The notes: generated from the sequence alone by a model not told the origin. A DNA stretch of 64,000 bases from Tipula vernalis (GCA_958295665.1 OY282560.1:258487368-258551367); one strand, 5' to 3'. Shown: positions 21,641 through 33,000, counted from the stretch's first letter. Translations and numbers: made by a program.

Positions 21641-22150
21641 TTCCAAACCGAGACAGTTTAATTAAGCGATTTTCCAATAAATATTTGTGAGATTCAGAAC
21701 AGTTTATTCATTGTGGTGTTCATCACTTCAGAGTCATGAAAAATTATTAAAGTTCATTTATGCTCATGAACTTTTTCTGTGCTTTATCTGAAACATGTTT
21801 TAATATGGTAGTCTGGTAGTTCTTAAAATTATCAGTCGAATATGGGTAACCCTATCTGGTATTGCTAATTTTATCATTACTACGCGCAAGCTGCTCCGCC
21901 ACGTCAAGGCTGTGATTTTGGAGAAGTTTATCCATAGATGAGTACGGAAATTGTAGGGATGTTTGAATCCTGAGAGAGGAATGAGAATAAAGTTGTGAGT
22001 GAGGTATATGGATTAGGGATTGCATGCTGATAGCGGATATATTATAACACTAGACCCGTTTTTCAATTAAAACAATAAAACGTCTGTCTTACGTTTGGTT
22101 GGTACACCTTAATATAAATCAGGGTTGTTTAACCTAACAATTCGGCCAAC
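21641..22150 (-). repeat. Candidate 3' LTR of the gypsy element
   Basis: Downstream of the pol C-terminus on the minus strand a segment begins TGTTAGGTTAAACAACC near 22138, as many LTRs begin with TG. I could not find a second copy upstream of gag, so the assignment rests on position and the TG start alone. Confidence 0.3.
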
Positions 22151-22198
22151 CTGACTGAAACCGTCTCGGTTTTAATAATTAATAACGACCAATTAATG

Positions 22199-22450
22199 TT
22201 AGCCTGACAATTTAATAAATGGTTTCATGCGAGTAATGTAATATACACCTTCAAACGGCCGGCTTGTAATGCTGAATCCAGCGACATCCCCAATTAGACA
22301 TCGATCATTACCCAATATTTTCTTAACTTGATATGGCCCTCTGTATTTTAGAATTAGTTTTTTGTTAATACCTGGAGTAGTGTCCACATTCTTCACGACG
22401 ATTAAATCACCTTCATTAAACGTAACAGCTTCCTTTCGATGACTATTCAC
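22199..22450 (-). pseudogene. gypsy integrase C-terminus (GPY/F region)
   Basis: It contains VTFNEGDLIVVKN and KLILKYRGPYQVKKILGNDR, the GPY/F module at the end of Ty3/gypsy integrases, followed by a natural stop after a short tail. Confidence 0.8.
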
Positions 22451-22559
22451 ATATTCTCGACAATACGCTTATGATGCTCCAATGTTAATACGGGCAGTTT
22501 CCCGAATTGCGTTAATGTTTTCCGGAACATCATCTAATTTGTTTTCTCTTTCGAGAAAT

Positions 22560-23152
22560 TCACGAAGCTTATCATTTACAGGACCCCTCAGATTTCTTCC
22601 AAATAATATCGAGGATGGTGTCAATTTCGTCGTACTATGCTCACTAGTGTTGTACGCAAACTCTACTTGTTCCAGGACTTGGTCCCACTCATTTTTCGTT
22701 CGGCATTGACCAACTTTGCTATCATAGGCGTTAACGTGCGATTAAATCGTTCAATTTGTCAATCAATTTGTTTGTGTTCAATTTACATGTGGCGCGGCAC
22801 TAGCAACCAAAATATGTTGTACACAATTTTGCTTTAAGTAGTTCTTAAACTCATCCGAAGTAAAATTACTGCCTCTGTCCGTAATTACTTCATCGGGACG
22901 ACTAAACTGTCTAAAATATTGCTGGAAACACTCGATGGTATCTTTAGCACTCGTGGTTTTGGTTGCAAACAATCGAATATGTTTCGGAAAACCGTCAATG
23001 ATACCCAATATAAACCGCTTATTTTGCTTAGTCATGCCCAACGGACCATAAAAATCGGCATGTACGATTTCAAAAGGTTGATCTCCTTTAGGAATGCTAT
23101 GAAGAAAACCTTCTACCTTCCCCGTTGGTAAATTGTACTTAATACATTTCAA
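22560..23152 (-). pseudogene. gypsy integrase core
   Basis: The open part has FEIVHADFYGPLGMTKQNKR (first Asp) and DEVITDRGSNFTSDEFKNYL (second Asp). After a stop and frame change near 22765 come QIERFNRTLTPMIAKLV (the Glu) and VEFAYNTSEHSTTKLTPS. All three catalytic residues are still present. The CCHH finger upstream (CIKYN, 23145) is truncated at the frame edge. Confidence 0.8.
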
Positions 23153-23271
23153 GCAATTCTGGATTTATTGTTTTACGATGCTTGACATATTGGGAAACCA
23201 ATAATGTCTTCCTATTACCTCCATCGTCTTCTTCAATCCAATATGCGCCATGAGATCGTGAGAGTTTTTAA

Positions 23272-23622
23272 TCACTTGATTTTGCATCGACTCTGGCACA
23301 AAAAAACGTATTTTAATTTTATTGATCTTTTGTAGATCAATCCAGCTCGTAGCTCAAAAAGCGAACTTTCAGCTAACTCAAGTGGCTTTCGTAATTCTTC
23401 AAGCTTTGGATCTTGCGGTTGCAATAAGGCCAATGATTGCTCAAAAGGGTTATCGTGAATTACTAAGACACTCTGAATTCGACTCAATGCATCAGCGTGT
23501 TTCATCTGATCTCCCTTTCGATGATGAATCGTATAGTTATACTCTTGCAGAATAGCCTTTTTATTTAATGTCAGAGTAATTGCATCGCAATCTGTGTACA
23601 CCTTAAATTCTCGACCAAGCAA
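23272..23622 (-). pseudogene. gypsy RNase H domain
   Basis: LGREFKVYTDCDAITLTLNK and YNYTIHHRKGDQMKHADALS are the RNase H strands and the H.....HADALSR block. The protein continues about 60 residues toward integrase before a stop. Confidence 0.8.
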
Positions 23623-23778
23623 AAAAAATCCGAAATCTTCGGAATGCGTATATGATTGCTAAGCATCATAATTCATAAGAGTGTAACCTCGATTCAATCT
23701 CTGTTGTGCGTCTTGAGAAATACCTAATTGGATGCCACTTTCCATCTTTTTTCTTTTGTAGTAGAATTGCACCGAATC

Positions 23779-24700
23779 CTATACTGCTGGCATCGCAATG
23801 CAGCTCTCTGTCGTCGTTAGATGAATATATCGCAAGTATCGGGCAGTAAATGAGTTCATTTCATCCTGTCCAAATATATATTCCGCATTCCTGCGCAACA
23901 AATCTTGTAATGGTTTGACAATCAATGCAAACCCTTCTATAAATTTCCGGAAGTACGAGCATAAACCCAAAAAACTCTGGATCTCCTTGTTGTTTCTTGG
24001 CACCGGATACTCTTCAATAGCACTGATGTTACGGTCATTGGGACGAATACCCCTTTCATTTATAGAATAGACCAGGTAATCAATTTGTGTATACAGGAAC
24101 TCACATTTATTTAATCTTAATTCCAACAAATTTGCGGAAAGCAATTTTAATACTTGGTACAAGATTTCCAAGGTTCACCAATCTCTTTCGTTGCGATGAA
24201 AATGTCATCGATATATACGACCACTTTATGTTCTGCAATCAATTTAGCAAAAATTTTATTGACGTATTTCTGGAACTCTGCTGGCTCATTTTTTAATCCA
24301 AATGGTAATCGTAAATATTCATACTAGTCAAAAGGGGTGACAAATGATGTGTATGGTATCGAATCTGGAGCAATTGTTACGTGATGGAATCCTGATTTCA
24401 GGTCCAGTGATGTAAAAAATCTTTTGTTATGTAAAAATTCCAAGATATCCTCTATAATTGGTAAAGGATAATTACCATTCACCGTTATTTTATTGAGAGC
24501 TCGATAGTCTACACATACCTAAGCGATATTCTTCTTTATTTTCTTTTTTATAAGCACTTTCGGCGAACAATATTTAGATTCGCTGACTCGTATGAATCCC
24601 TTTTCCAATAATTCATCCAACATTTTAGCAACAATATCTCGTTCCGCATATGATAATCGCCTTGGTGCTGCTGTAATTAGCTTATCGTGCGCTAATTAAT
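23779..24700 (-). pseudogene. gypsy reverse transcriptase
   Basis: From 5' to 3' on the minus strand: VDYRALNKITVNGNYPLPII, LDLKSGFHHVTIAP, LPFGLKNEPAEFQ, VVVYIDDIFIATKEI (active site YIDD), then LLELRLNKCEFL, SFLGLCSYFRKFIEGFA. A stop before VDYRALN, one in FD-YEYLRL and a frame change after the YIDD block inactivate it. Confidence 0.82.
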
Positions 24701-24701
24701 T

Positions 24702-25373
24702 CTATGTCATTTCAAATTTGACTTCAGGAACAATTGGTTTCTTGGTACAGAAATAGTTATAATTTATCATTTGATATATTTCAGATTTCGTATCAATATC
24801 TAGGGAATCATTTATTTTTATTTGATTTTCTAATGGATTTTCAATTAAATCTATAGGCATTAGCTCTTGACAAAATTCTGCTTCAAAATTAATTTTGTGA
24901 TCCTCAATTTTTAGTTCAGCTTTTGCGATTCGAAGAAAATCTCTTCCCAACAACAATTCTACCATCATAGTATTATTCTCAACCACAATACAATCAATAT
25001 TATATAAATTCTCAAATATTAGAAGATTGACATTTATAATACCAATACACTTGACTTTATTATTATTAATACCCGTTAAATCTTTTTTATCTCCGATTGG
25101 TTTAATTAATACAGGTTTCGCTATTTTACATACCTTAACTAAAGTTACCGGGCTTCCAGAATCGATCAATGCCGTCATTTTAATTGGATGTTCATCCGCA
25201 AATACGAAATAGTTTTGCGTTACACCAATTTCTTCGCCCTCATTCATGTTATTCACTTGTTTTTTCCTTTCGTTTTGACATTCCCCTAATTTGTGTCCTA
25301 TTTCTCCGCATCGAAAACATGAATTGTTCGCGCGTTTCGGTTTTTCACACTTTTTCGAAAGATGTCCTCGCAC
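24702..25373 (-). pseudogene. gypsy zinc knuckles and aspartic protease
   Basis: The first CCHC (CYNCGVRGHLSKKC) straddles the frameshift near 25390. The second is CFRCGEIGHKLGEC. The protease follows with MTALIDSGSPVTLV (catalytic DSG) and MVELLLGRDFLRIA (LLGRDFL flap-distal block). The stretch is open for 223 residues. Confidence 0.82.
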
Positions 25374-26374
25374 ACCGCAATTATAACATCGTATTCCCCA
25401 ACTAGTTGACTACTTAACACTATACCACCTTCACGTTGTTCTGATTTGAAACCACTACTGGCTTGTTTTTCACTCTTTGATTTATCATCGAACTGTTCAA
25501 ATTTACCTCTCACCGTTGTATTCGACGGTTTTACAATTTTTATGAATGCCAACAATAACTGTTTTGGCTTTTGGTAGCACTGTAATCGTGCTTGATTTTG
25601 TAATCCAATATTTTGGATACCATCGATAATACCATCTACCAATTGGTCGTCCTCGAACTTCAATGGTACCGCCAAAATCATCTTGTCGGTGTAATAGGCG
25701 TAAAAATCTTCTGAATGTTTCCAAACTCTTTCCTCGAATAACTTGCGTTGTTTGGATTTACTATTTCTGGTGTTGAATAAATCATTCAACTCCGATAGTA
25801 TTTCGTCGACACTCAATTTTAAATTATTTGGATCACATAAAAACCAATTACGAGCACGGTCCTCTAAGCAATCTGCAAGTTGCAATCGCATCTCATCTTC
25901 ATCAACCTCGTACTTGTTCTTTATTGTTCGAATTGTTTCGGCAAATAGCTCGAACGATTCACCTTCAATTCCCTTAAATGATGCTACCATCTTACGTAGC
26001 TTAATTCTACCATACTGCCGTTTCGTTATCTCTGATTCGTCTAAACTATCCTCATCATCCTCACGCACACGATTTTTTTCTCGTATCATATTATACGATA
26101 ATTGTTGAAGAGATAATTGTTCATCCTCTTTTCGCTTGGTATTTTGCCGCTCCGACTTAGCTAACACCAATTTCTGGTCAATATTCTGTTCAATCGTGGT
26201 TTCCAGCATTCGCTGTTGTAATTCCTTTTTAGAACCTTCACTATTCAAATTACTTTGTTGCAACTTATCTTGCAACTCCGCCACTGTATATGACAACATT
26301 TCGATATATGGGCCATCGTAATTTGTTAACTCTGGAGGTATTTTATCACGAGAGGATGATGGATATTTATTCAA
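25298..26374 (-). CDS. gag: gypsy gag with SAP-like N-terminal motif
   Basis: An open frame of 358 codons from a TTG (no ATG is near). Residues about 28-62 (YTVAELQDKLQQSNLNSEGS then KKELQQRML) fit the SAP motif seen in some Ty3/gypsy gag proteins. The middle (FKGIEGESFELFAETIRTIK, WFLCDPNNLKLSVDEILSEL) is the retrotransposon gag capsid region. The last ~35 residues are a frameshift product; the true continuation is the zinc-knuckle frame below. The gag frame is open upstream for 45 more codons to about 26478, overlapping the 3' end of the THAP frame. Confidence 0.75.
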   Translation of the reverse strand: MNKYPSSSRDKIPPELTNYDGPYIEMLSYTVAELQDKLQQSNLNSEGSKKELQQRMLETTIEQNIDQKLVLAKSERQNTKRKEDEQLSLQQLSYNMIREKNRVREDDEDSLDESEITKRQYGRIKLRKMVASFKGIEGESFELFAETIRTIKNKYEVDEDEMRLQLADCLEDRARNWFLCDPNNLKLSVDEILSELNDLFNTRNSKSKQRKLFEERVWKHSEDFYAYYTDKMILAVPLKFEDDQLVDGIIDGIQNIGLQNQARLQCYQKPKQLLLAFIKIVKPSNTTVRGKFEQFDDKSKSEKQASSGFKSEQREGGIVLSSQLVGEYDVIIAVCEDIFRKSVKNRNARTIHVFDAEK

Positions 26375-26423
26375 AGTATTTTGGTAAGTTTTAATATTAA
26401 TATATCGAGCAGGAACTAGAGAT

Positions 26424-26730
26424 TCAGGAGGTACTATTTTCGGATGGTAAATTTTCGGTTGGAAATGCAGTCTTCAAAAGCCTTTTTTGACCAATAAATA
26501 TTGGGTTGAAATGACGGCTGCACATGTCTTTTTTACTGAGATTGTCGATTAATATTGGTTTTAGTTGTATTTTGCAAGCAATCAACCATTCTTTAGCTTG
26601 CTCTACATTTTTCGGAAAGCGAAAAAGTCTTAAATGTGAATTTCTTCTAGAAGCTTCACAATTATCAATTATACAAGTAACACCTGATTTGATATTGTTA
26701 CTAATATTATACTTAAATATTGTACTGTAA
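26424..26730 (-). CDS. THAP-type zinc finger exon or gene fragment
   Basis: An uninterrupted minus-strand frame carries a complete C2CH THAP domain: VTCIIDNCEASRRNSHLRLF, RFPKNVEQAKEWLIACKIQ, then KKDMCSRHFNP and a basic RLLKTAFPTENLP tail equivalent to the AVPTIF box. The spacing of Cys-x4-Cys, the single Trp, and Cys-x2-His all fit. There is no in-frame ATG before a stop further upstream; AG dinucleotides at about 26701 and 26685 could be splice acceptors, so it may be an internal exon. The frame stops at 26424, 50 nt before the first codon taken for gag. Confidence 0.7.
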
Positions 26731-26791
26731 CACTTAACGATTGTAAATCCAAAAATTTAATTAAGGTTTATTTTAAGTAGAAAAATAAAAC

Positions 26792-26802
26792 AAGACCAAA
26801 TG
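26792..26802. repeat. SINE target-site duplication (left)
   Basis: AAGACCAAATG here matches AAGACCTAATG at 27091-27101 with one difference. Confidence 0.75.
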
Positions 26803-27090
26803 TTGTTGTTGTTGTTTGTTATTGATTTATTTTTAACCGTCCTACTTTACGCCTGGAGTAGCCAAATCGAGGACGGGCGGCTACAGACTCGTAGCGTAGT
26901 GCTGACATGAAAGGTGGGTCTGCCCATGGATTCTGCACTCTTAACAGGGGGTCATAGATGTGTTCATCTTCATCACCGATCGTAATCAGATGATAAAAGA
27001 TCCCTTTTGCATCCCGCCCCTATAGGGATTCGAATCCGGTACCTCCCGATCCAACCGCCGCAGCTTTAACCAGTGCGCCGTTGGCTCGGT
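26803..27090 (-). mobile_element. tRNA-derived SINE (288 bp)
   Basis: On the minus strand the head reads GCCAACGGCGCACTGGTTAA (A-box region) and about 40 bp later GGATTCGAATCCC (a canonical B-box at about 27027-27039). A unique body follows, ending in a short AAC repeat tail at 26803-26822. It is flanked by 11 bp duplications. It is markedly more GC-rich than its surroundings. It would be transcribed by RNA polymerase III and mobilised by a partner LINE. Confidence 0.85.
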
Positions 27091-27101
27091 AAGACCTAAT
27101 G
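27091..27101. repeat. SINE target-site duplication (right)
   Basis: AAGACCTAATG, matching 26792-26802 apart from one base. Confidence 0.75.
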
Positions 27102-27411
27102 TACACAACGATTTTTATAGCATGAATTATGAAATCAAACTGGCTGAAAAATATTGAAATTGAAACGTCGAAAAACAAACGTCTGAAATATGAATACACA
27201 TCCAACCAAACAGACGTTCGTGTTTTTAAACGTTTTTATTGTCTTTAAATTGAATATGTATTTGTTAATAGAGGGAGGGACTATAGCAAAACCAACAAAA
27301 AAGTCTATTGACGATTGTAAAAGTAGAGAAAGTGCCTCTCGAGGAAAAAAGTTAAAATGAGGCAACCGGCAAAATGACATTTCTCATAAATGCGACGAAA
27401 GAAATTTTTGA

Positions 27412-27545
27412 AATCCGGTAATTAAAAATTGTTTTTATAATCCAAAATTGGAATTATTTACAATTATTATCATTCTGGTAGGTAAAAATTGTGTTTACAG
27501 CTCAAAATTGGAATTGTTTACAACAATTTCGAACGTCAAATTAGC
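27412..27545 (+). repeat. Two tandem ~65 bp units
   Basis: GGTAATTAAAAATTGT..CCAAAATTGGAATTATTTACAA is followed by GGTAGGTAAAAATTGTG..TCAAAATTGGAATTGTTTACAA. No gene content. Confidence 0.55.
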
Positions 27546-27644
27546 AGCTACCTCAGTTTAAAATTTTTCCACTAGGTGGAATCTGTGATGCTCCAATCGT
27601 CAATACAAGCCATACAGTACAAACACTTAATGTTTAAAAAAGTA

Positions 27645-28460
27645 CAGACGTTGGAGAAAATGTTGCAAACACCTCGATTTTTGATAATTTTTTATATTTG
27701 TGTTTATAATTTTGTCCTAAAACAATTTGTTTACACTTGGCCAATTTTTTTACGTGCATTTCTCGGAAGAGTCGACTGTTGTAATTACTCCGGAAATGAA
27801 GCAATTCATTCGAAGAAGGCCTGGAGAGGCGCGTAAAGCCGATTGCCTCATCCGAACAGTTAAACACCCACCGGGTGTGATGATATGGGGATCGATAAGC
27901 GCGTCGGGGCCAGGCCGCTTTTTTCGTAGAAGGGACAGTGCGGCAAGACCAGTACCAAAATATCTTGAAAAATTGTTTTTTGCATCCATTCAAGATATTC
28001 GGGATTCTGCTTCTCACTATTATTTTATGCAAAACAATGCCCCATGCCACACAGCCAAAAAGGTTAAAAATTTCAAAGCTGCAGAAAACATTCCATTGCT
28101 ACCCTGGCCAGGGAATTCTCCTGAGAATATTAAAAGTCAAAATAAATAAACTCCCTAACCTCAATCGCTAAACAAAAATATAAGGGATGTGTGGTATGGG
28201 GGCGAAGATTTAAAAAAAATCTATCGAGTCTTGTATGGCGAGTATGCCCATTAGAGTTGCTGCCCTTGTCAAAAACAAAGGGGGTACAATTACATATTAG
28301 GCTTAGATTTCTGTAATTTTTACTTTATGTTTTAAATAAAATTCTCTATTTAAAAAGTATAAAAAGTTTTTTTTTTAATCGATAACTGATTAGAAAAAGC
28401 GCGACAAAACTAAAATATATGATTTTTCCAAAGTGTTTGCAAAATTTTGTCCACCGTCTG
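27645..28460 (+). mobile_element. Tc1-like element, internally deleted (816 bp)
   Basis: The ends CAGACGTTGGAGAAAATGTT and its right counterpart AATTTTGTCCACCGTCTG form ~28 bp imperfect inverted repeats, each flanked by TA (27643-27644, 28461-28462). The remaining transposase begins inside the catalytic domain; the N-terminal DNA-binding half has been deleted. Confidence 0.82.
27727..28149 (+). pseudogene. Tc1-like transposase, catalytic half (broken)
   Basis: Blocks visible: HFSEESTVVITPEMKQFIRR, TVKHPPGVMIWGSISASGPG, MRQDQYQNILKN (in an alternative frame), YYFMQNNAPCHTAKKVK and ENIPLLPWPGNSP. The second catalytic position, normally QDGAPCH or QDNAPCH, reads QNNAPCH, so the Asp is Asn. The PIENLW block with the third acid is deleted. 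Confidence 0.8.
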
Positions 28461-30419
28461 TAGACTACAACAACTGAACAAATCTGTTTTTGTTGTTGTT
28501 TAAATATTATATGACAAAACCAATAAATAATACAGTATTTTATTGATAGGATCTGTGTAAAGAGCGAACGAGACGGCTTGTATAAACTTTTTTGTTGGTT
28601 TTGAGTCCTTGACTATAGAAATAAAAAAAATGTAATAAATTTAGATGGAATAGTGTGCGTATTTAAAATCCAAACGGAGAAAAATTACTGCGCGTGTATA
28701 TGTTTACAATAGTAATAATTGGGAGTGTATGAAGGAAACAAAATCGAGTTTTTTTTTTTTTTTTTATTTACAGTTATCATTTCGTGTAACAATTTCATAC
28801 TCCATATGATTCATCTCTATTATATACTGATCTCTGGTATTAGTTATCGTAAAAAAAAATATTTTAATCTGTTTACCAACCAATAACTCAAATTTTATTT
28901 TTAGAATACTTACTTTTGTTACGTAAAATGTTAACTTTATAAAAATTTCGTCATCAAATTTATGTCGTAGCATCAAAAAAAAGAGCACCAAATAAGGTTA
29001 GTAGTCCAAAATTTTTTTTACGTAGGTATAATGTTTGTTATTTATTTATAAAAATCAGCTGTGCATTGTTTTTTTTTTTTAAGAAAATTTTAAAGGTCAA
29101 GAATAGCCAAAATAAAAACAATTCAAATTTATTTGGAATGGCGCGAAAAAAGAAAAACCATTATTCAAGTTTTTGTGACAGCAAAAAATAATATAAATAA
29201 CCGTAAATATTTCTTTTATATTAATTTCTATTTTTATTTGTTTATATTGTTACTTTATATTACATATATCATTTTTTAGCATTTTTAACATTGATAATGG
29301 CATCCAAACCCGACATATTGAAAAAATAAAGTTCTATAAATTATTTAAAAAGGTCTGTAATTGAAGCTATTTTATTATTAGAAAAGTTCCAATAATTTGT
29401 TTGGTAATGAGACATTATCATTATTTGTTTACAAACTTCAAATCATCCCAGCACTTTCTCTATGGTATTTCGCTGTTTCCTTGCCTTATTATCTGTATTA
29501 ATTTAGAAAGACACTGAGTTGTTTTCTAGCGATTTCAGAAAAAATTGTTTAACTTTTGATTCATGTTTTTTCGTCAATCGAAATCGCTTATTTTCATACA
29601 AACTATGAAAATAAATTAATTTTTAGTGTTTCTATGTCCTTTATTTTAGGTTCATTTTTCACATGCAGGCTCTATTTATATCCAGATGGTTCTAATTATA
29701 CAAAGCCATAGTCAACAAAATCGAAGCTTTTATAAAGGAATTAGAAACGAGGACTTAAAACCAAACTTTTCATAGTAAAACACATAAAACATATGGGATA
29801 TCACTTTTTTCCTGAGATAAATTTTTAAATGAAAACGTTACAAATTCTTAATTATGATTTCTGAAATATTTTCAGAAATGTTTGAATTTCAACATATGTA
29901 TATGAATGTCGTCTAAGTATATCGTTTTCATTTTCTTGTAGTACTTGATTTATTTAAATCAAAATTTAAAAAAAAAAATCATAACAACAGCATTCTGGTC
30001 AAAATTTTGGGTAAATAAATTTGCTCTAAGATAGAATTGCGAAATCAGATATTCTGATATTTGTTAGTCTACAATGCCGTGTATTTTTTGTTCCGTTTGG
30101 AATAGTTTTAAGCCAGGCTTTGTTGATATGGAACTGTTCTAGCAATAATTTTGGAAATTTTATCGTTTTAATTATTTTTTGATCTCAACGGTAGGGGAAA
30201 TTGAGACCGTTTTATTATTCTCCGCTTAAATTAAATTTTATTTAATTTATTTTATTTTATTGTATTTTATTTTGTTTTATTTATTTTAATTTAGTTTTAG
30301 TTTGTGTATTTTTATTTATTTATTCATTATAAATACGAAAGGTAAAAATATAATTATAATATAATGTAATGAAGTTTAAGTTTAATTTGAAATGTTGTAA
30401 AAAGTGAAAAGTGAATACA
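28461..30419. other. AT-rich non-coding DNA
   Basis: Long T runs (28750-28766, 29070-29081) and TTTATTTTATTTTA runs (30230-30310). No gene, RNA or transposon is recognised. Confidence 0.55.
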
Positions 30420-32410
30420 GTGAATAATTTAATTATGGATAAAAATCTAAACCATCGGGGATGCATTTGCAGAATTCAGGTGTCATCTTAAGAAACGATA
30501 AATTAGATTTAGTTAGGTAATATTGTGAGCTGGATAGTTTCGAAGCATATCATCAAACATACAGGTCCTGGAACTTAAAATGGTCAAGAGAAAAATATGA
30601 CGGATTTAGCTTTAAATTTTGGTAGTAATTAAGAAAATTTCATAACTTGCTAATGAAAATTAAATTAATTTCGAATTAAAACTTAATTAATTAAATATTT
30701 TCCCTTTCCCCTTTCCATTAATAATTGTATGGAAAATACTTTGGGAGCGATAATTTAATTAATTTTATTTACTTTTATCTAATTTTATTCATTTATTTTA
30801 TTTTACTTATTTATTTATATGCATGGTTTGTATTATTAAATAGCACTAATGAAATCTTTTGAATATCAAGTTAGTACGCAGCATTGTTTTGAATTGTAGG
30901 TTTTACTCCTGGGTGAGAGTCTAGAAAGGGATGGATCGTGATATCTGTAACAACAAATTAAGCTATATTTATTCAAAATTGGATTTTGGTTTATTTATTT
31001 TTATCATTATTTTATTGGAGATGGGGCTCAGAATATTAATATTAGTTTAATTGCAGAACTTAAAGATTAATTGATTAATTTATTTATTTTACAGGAACAA
31101 GTTCTGAAATCTAAAGTAGTCAAGAGTAACAGATTACTAATTTCTCATTAAAATTTGGATGGTACTTAAGAATTTTTTAGAACTTGGTTATAGAATTTAA
31201 TTAATTCTGAACTAAAACTTAATTAAGTAAAGTAAGTTTAGTTATTTAATTAATGCTGATTTTTAGTTATAAATGCTGATTTGAATTTTAGGAACTATTT
31301 CAATAAAACTCGGTGGTAACTTTAAGGGAATTTAAGCAATAAATGGACTTGTAGTTAGAATTTGTGTTGTCAGGTGTTAACTTATTTACTATATCTATTA
31401 CCAACAAATTACTAACTATCAATTACTTAGGCATCTGGAATTGGGTTGATTCTTTGTTTTTAATAGATTGCTCCTGTCCCTTGATTTAGTTATATTTATC
31501 ATGGGTCGAAATTGTAGTTATTTATAAAATTTTGATAAATTTTTTATAGTAAATGCTTTAGGAGAGATAATATATGTATTTACTTTATTAATTTTATTCA
31601 TTTATTTTTCCTATTTATTTATATAAGTGGTTTATACTATTAATAATTTGAATGAAATTGTTTATGTATCAGGGTAGGACGAGTCATTATTTTACACTGT
31701 ATGTTTCACTCCTTGGTGTGTGCTAAGTAGGATGGATGGATCGTGATATCTGCAACAACATAATAATCTGTCTACAAAAATTTTTTTTATTGATTTTATC
31801 TATATTTTATTGGGTATGGGGTTCAGAATAATAATATTAATTTAATGGTAGTACTTAAAGATTAATTTATAATTTATTTCAGAAAATTAAATGGGGGTTT
31901 CAGAGCTTAAATAATTCATCAGTTATTTTTAAGTAATAGATAGTGAGAATTATTTATTTGATTTAGATTTTCAGAAGTAGCGGAATAACCTAGTTCAGCT
32001 CCAGAAATTGGAAGTAGCCAGTTAATATGTAGTTTAGAAATGGTGTTGTCCTGTGCTAATCATTTTTGTATATTATTACTAAAAATACCAACATATTGAT
32101 CGCTTAGGTGTCTGTATCCGGGTCGAGTCTATCCCAGCTAATAATTCTATTCTATCTTTAGGTTTTGTTATTTGTCAAAGGGTGTACGACGTGTGGCTGG
32201 GAGTCCGGTAGTTCTTGCTATAATGCTTGACTGTACAACCGAATCAACTAGCCGATCAATACATTTCATTACATTGTGTTGTGAGAGTTTAAATATTTCT
32301 TTAGTTTAATTTTAATGTAACATAACATGTGAATCCTAGCTCAGCATCCAGAAGCTCCAAGCATTCAGCTATCACGTAGCGTAGTAATTGTATTGTCGTG
32401 TGCTAACTAT
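30420..32410 (+). repeat. Diverged ~750-800 bp tandem modules, non-coding
   Basis: Copies share ordered landmarks: GGATGGATCGTGATATCTG (30930, 31734), ATGGGG(C/T)TCAGAATAATAAT-like sequence (31021, 31816), AACTTAATTAA (30680, 31216), and TTGTCAGGTGTTAAC / TTGTCCTGTGCTAAT / TTGTCGTGTGCTAAC (31366, 32047, 32392). Divergence is high and no frame is conserved, so it is an old segmental tandem duplication of non-coding DNA. Confidence 0.55.
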
Positions 32411-32412
32411 TT

Positions 32413-32457
32413 TATCATATATATCACTAACATAATATGTTAGTGATATATATGATA
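32413..32457. repeat. Near-perfect 45 bp palindrome
   Basis: Arms of 22 bp (TATCATATATATCACTAACA and two more bases) are exact reverse complements around a single central base. It could extrude as a cruciform or form an RNA hairpin. An isolated feature with no gene nearby. Confidence 0.8.
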
Positions 32458-33000
32458 TTATTATTGATATCATTATTATTATTGTATTATTTGTATTATT
32501 TATATAAGTTAAATCCAATTAATGAAGTAGTAAAGAGTTGGTAAGAATGGATAAATATTAATTTTGTTTTCAGAGATGCCCGGAAATTTTTATTTGAGCA
32601 TTATTCGTTAATAGCCTTTATACTCTACTCAACTAAATTATTGGTGCATTCTAGATTTTTGAGAGATTCTTTGAGATTTCTATGTTGCGTCAACTGTTGT
32701 TATTTATTTAGTATAAGTAATATTTTATTATAAGCATACTAGATGGACAAAATTTTAACTATTTTAATCGGTGTTTTGTTTGTATTACTGAGTTGCAATT
32801 CGTTCACCACATAAAATTTTTGTTGAAACGATGCAACACAAATATTACCCCTCCATCAAAGTTTGTAGGCAAAGAGGTATGAAACGAGGAAGTATTGCGG
32901 TGCGCTGTATAGATGGTGTGAACAGGCTAAGTAGAAAACACTTAACTATAACCAAATTTTATTAGGTTTAATAATACAAAAAATAATTTTTTTCTAAATT

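Larger units (their letters stand above)
22139..26410 (-). mobile_element. Ty3/gypsy retrotransposon (mdg1/412-like), broken
   Basis: Domain order on the minus strand: gag with SAP-like N-terminus, two CCHC knuckles, aspartic protease, reverse transcriptase, RNase H, integrase with GPY/F-type C-terminus. The frame is long-lived (358 and 223 residue open stretches) but interrupted by frameshifts near 25400 and through RT and integrase. No envelope gene is present and no matching 5' LTR was found. The 5' edge lies against a THAP reading frame. Confidence 0.88.

Noticed and set aside
25743..26108. 121-residue plus-strand frame, Ser-rich
   Set aside because: It is the antisense shadow of the gypsy gag frame.
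22139..26410. Infectious-type gypsy (errantivirus) with envelope
   Set aside because: Nothing resembling an envelope frame follows integrase, and the domains point to an envelope-less mdg1/412-like element.
27020..27205. Protein-coding frame on the minus strand
   Set aside because: It overlaps the pol III head of the SINE and has no domain.
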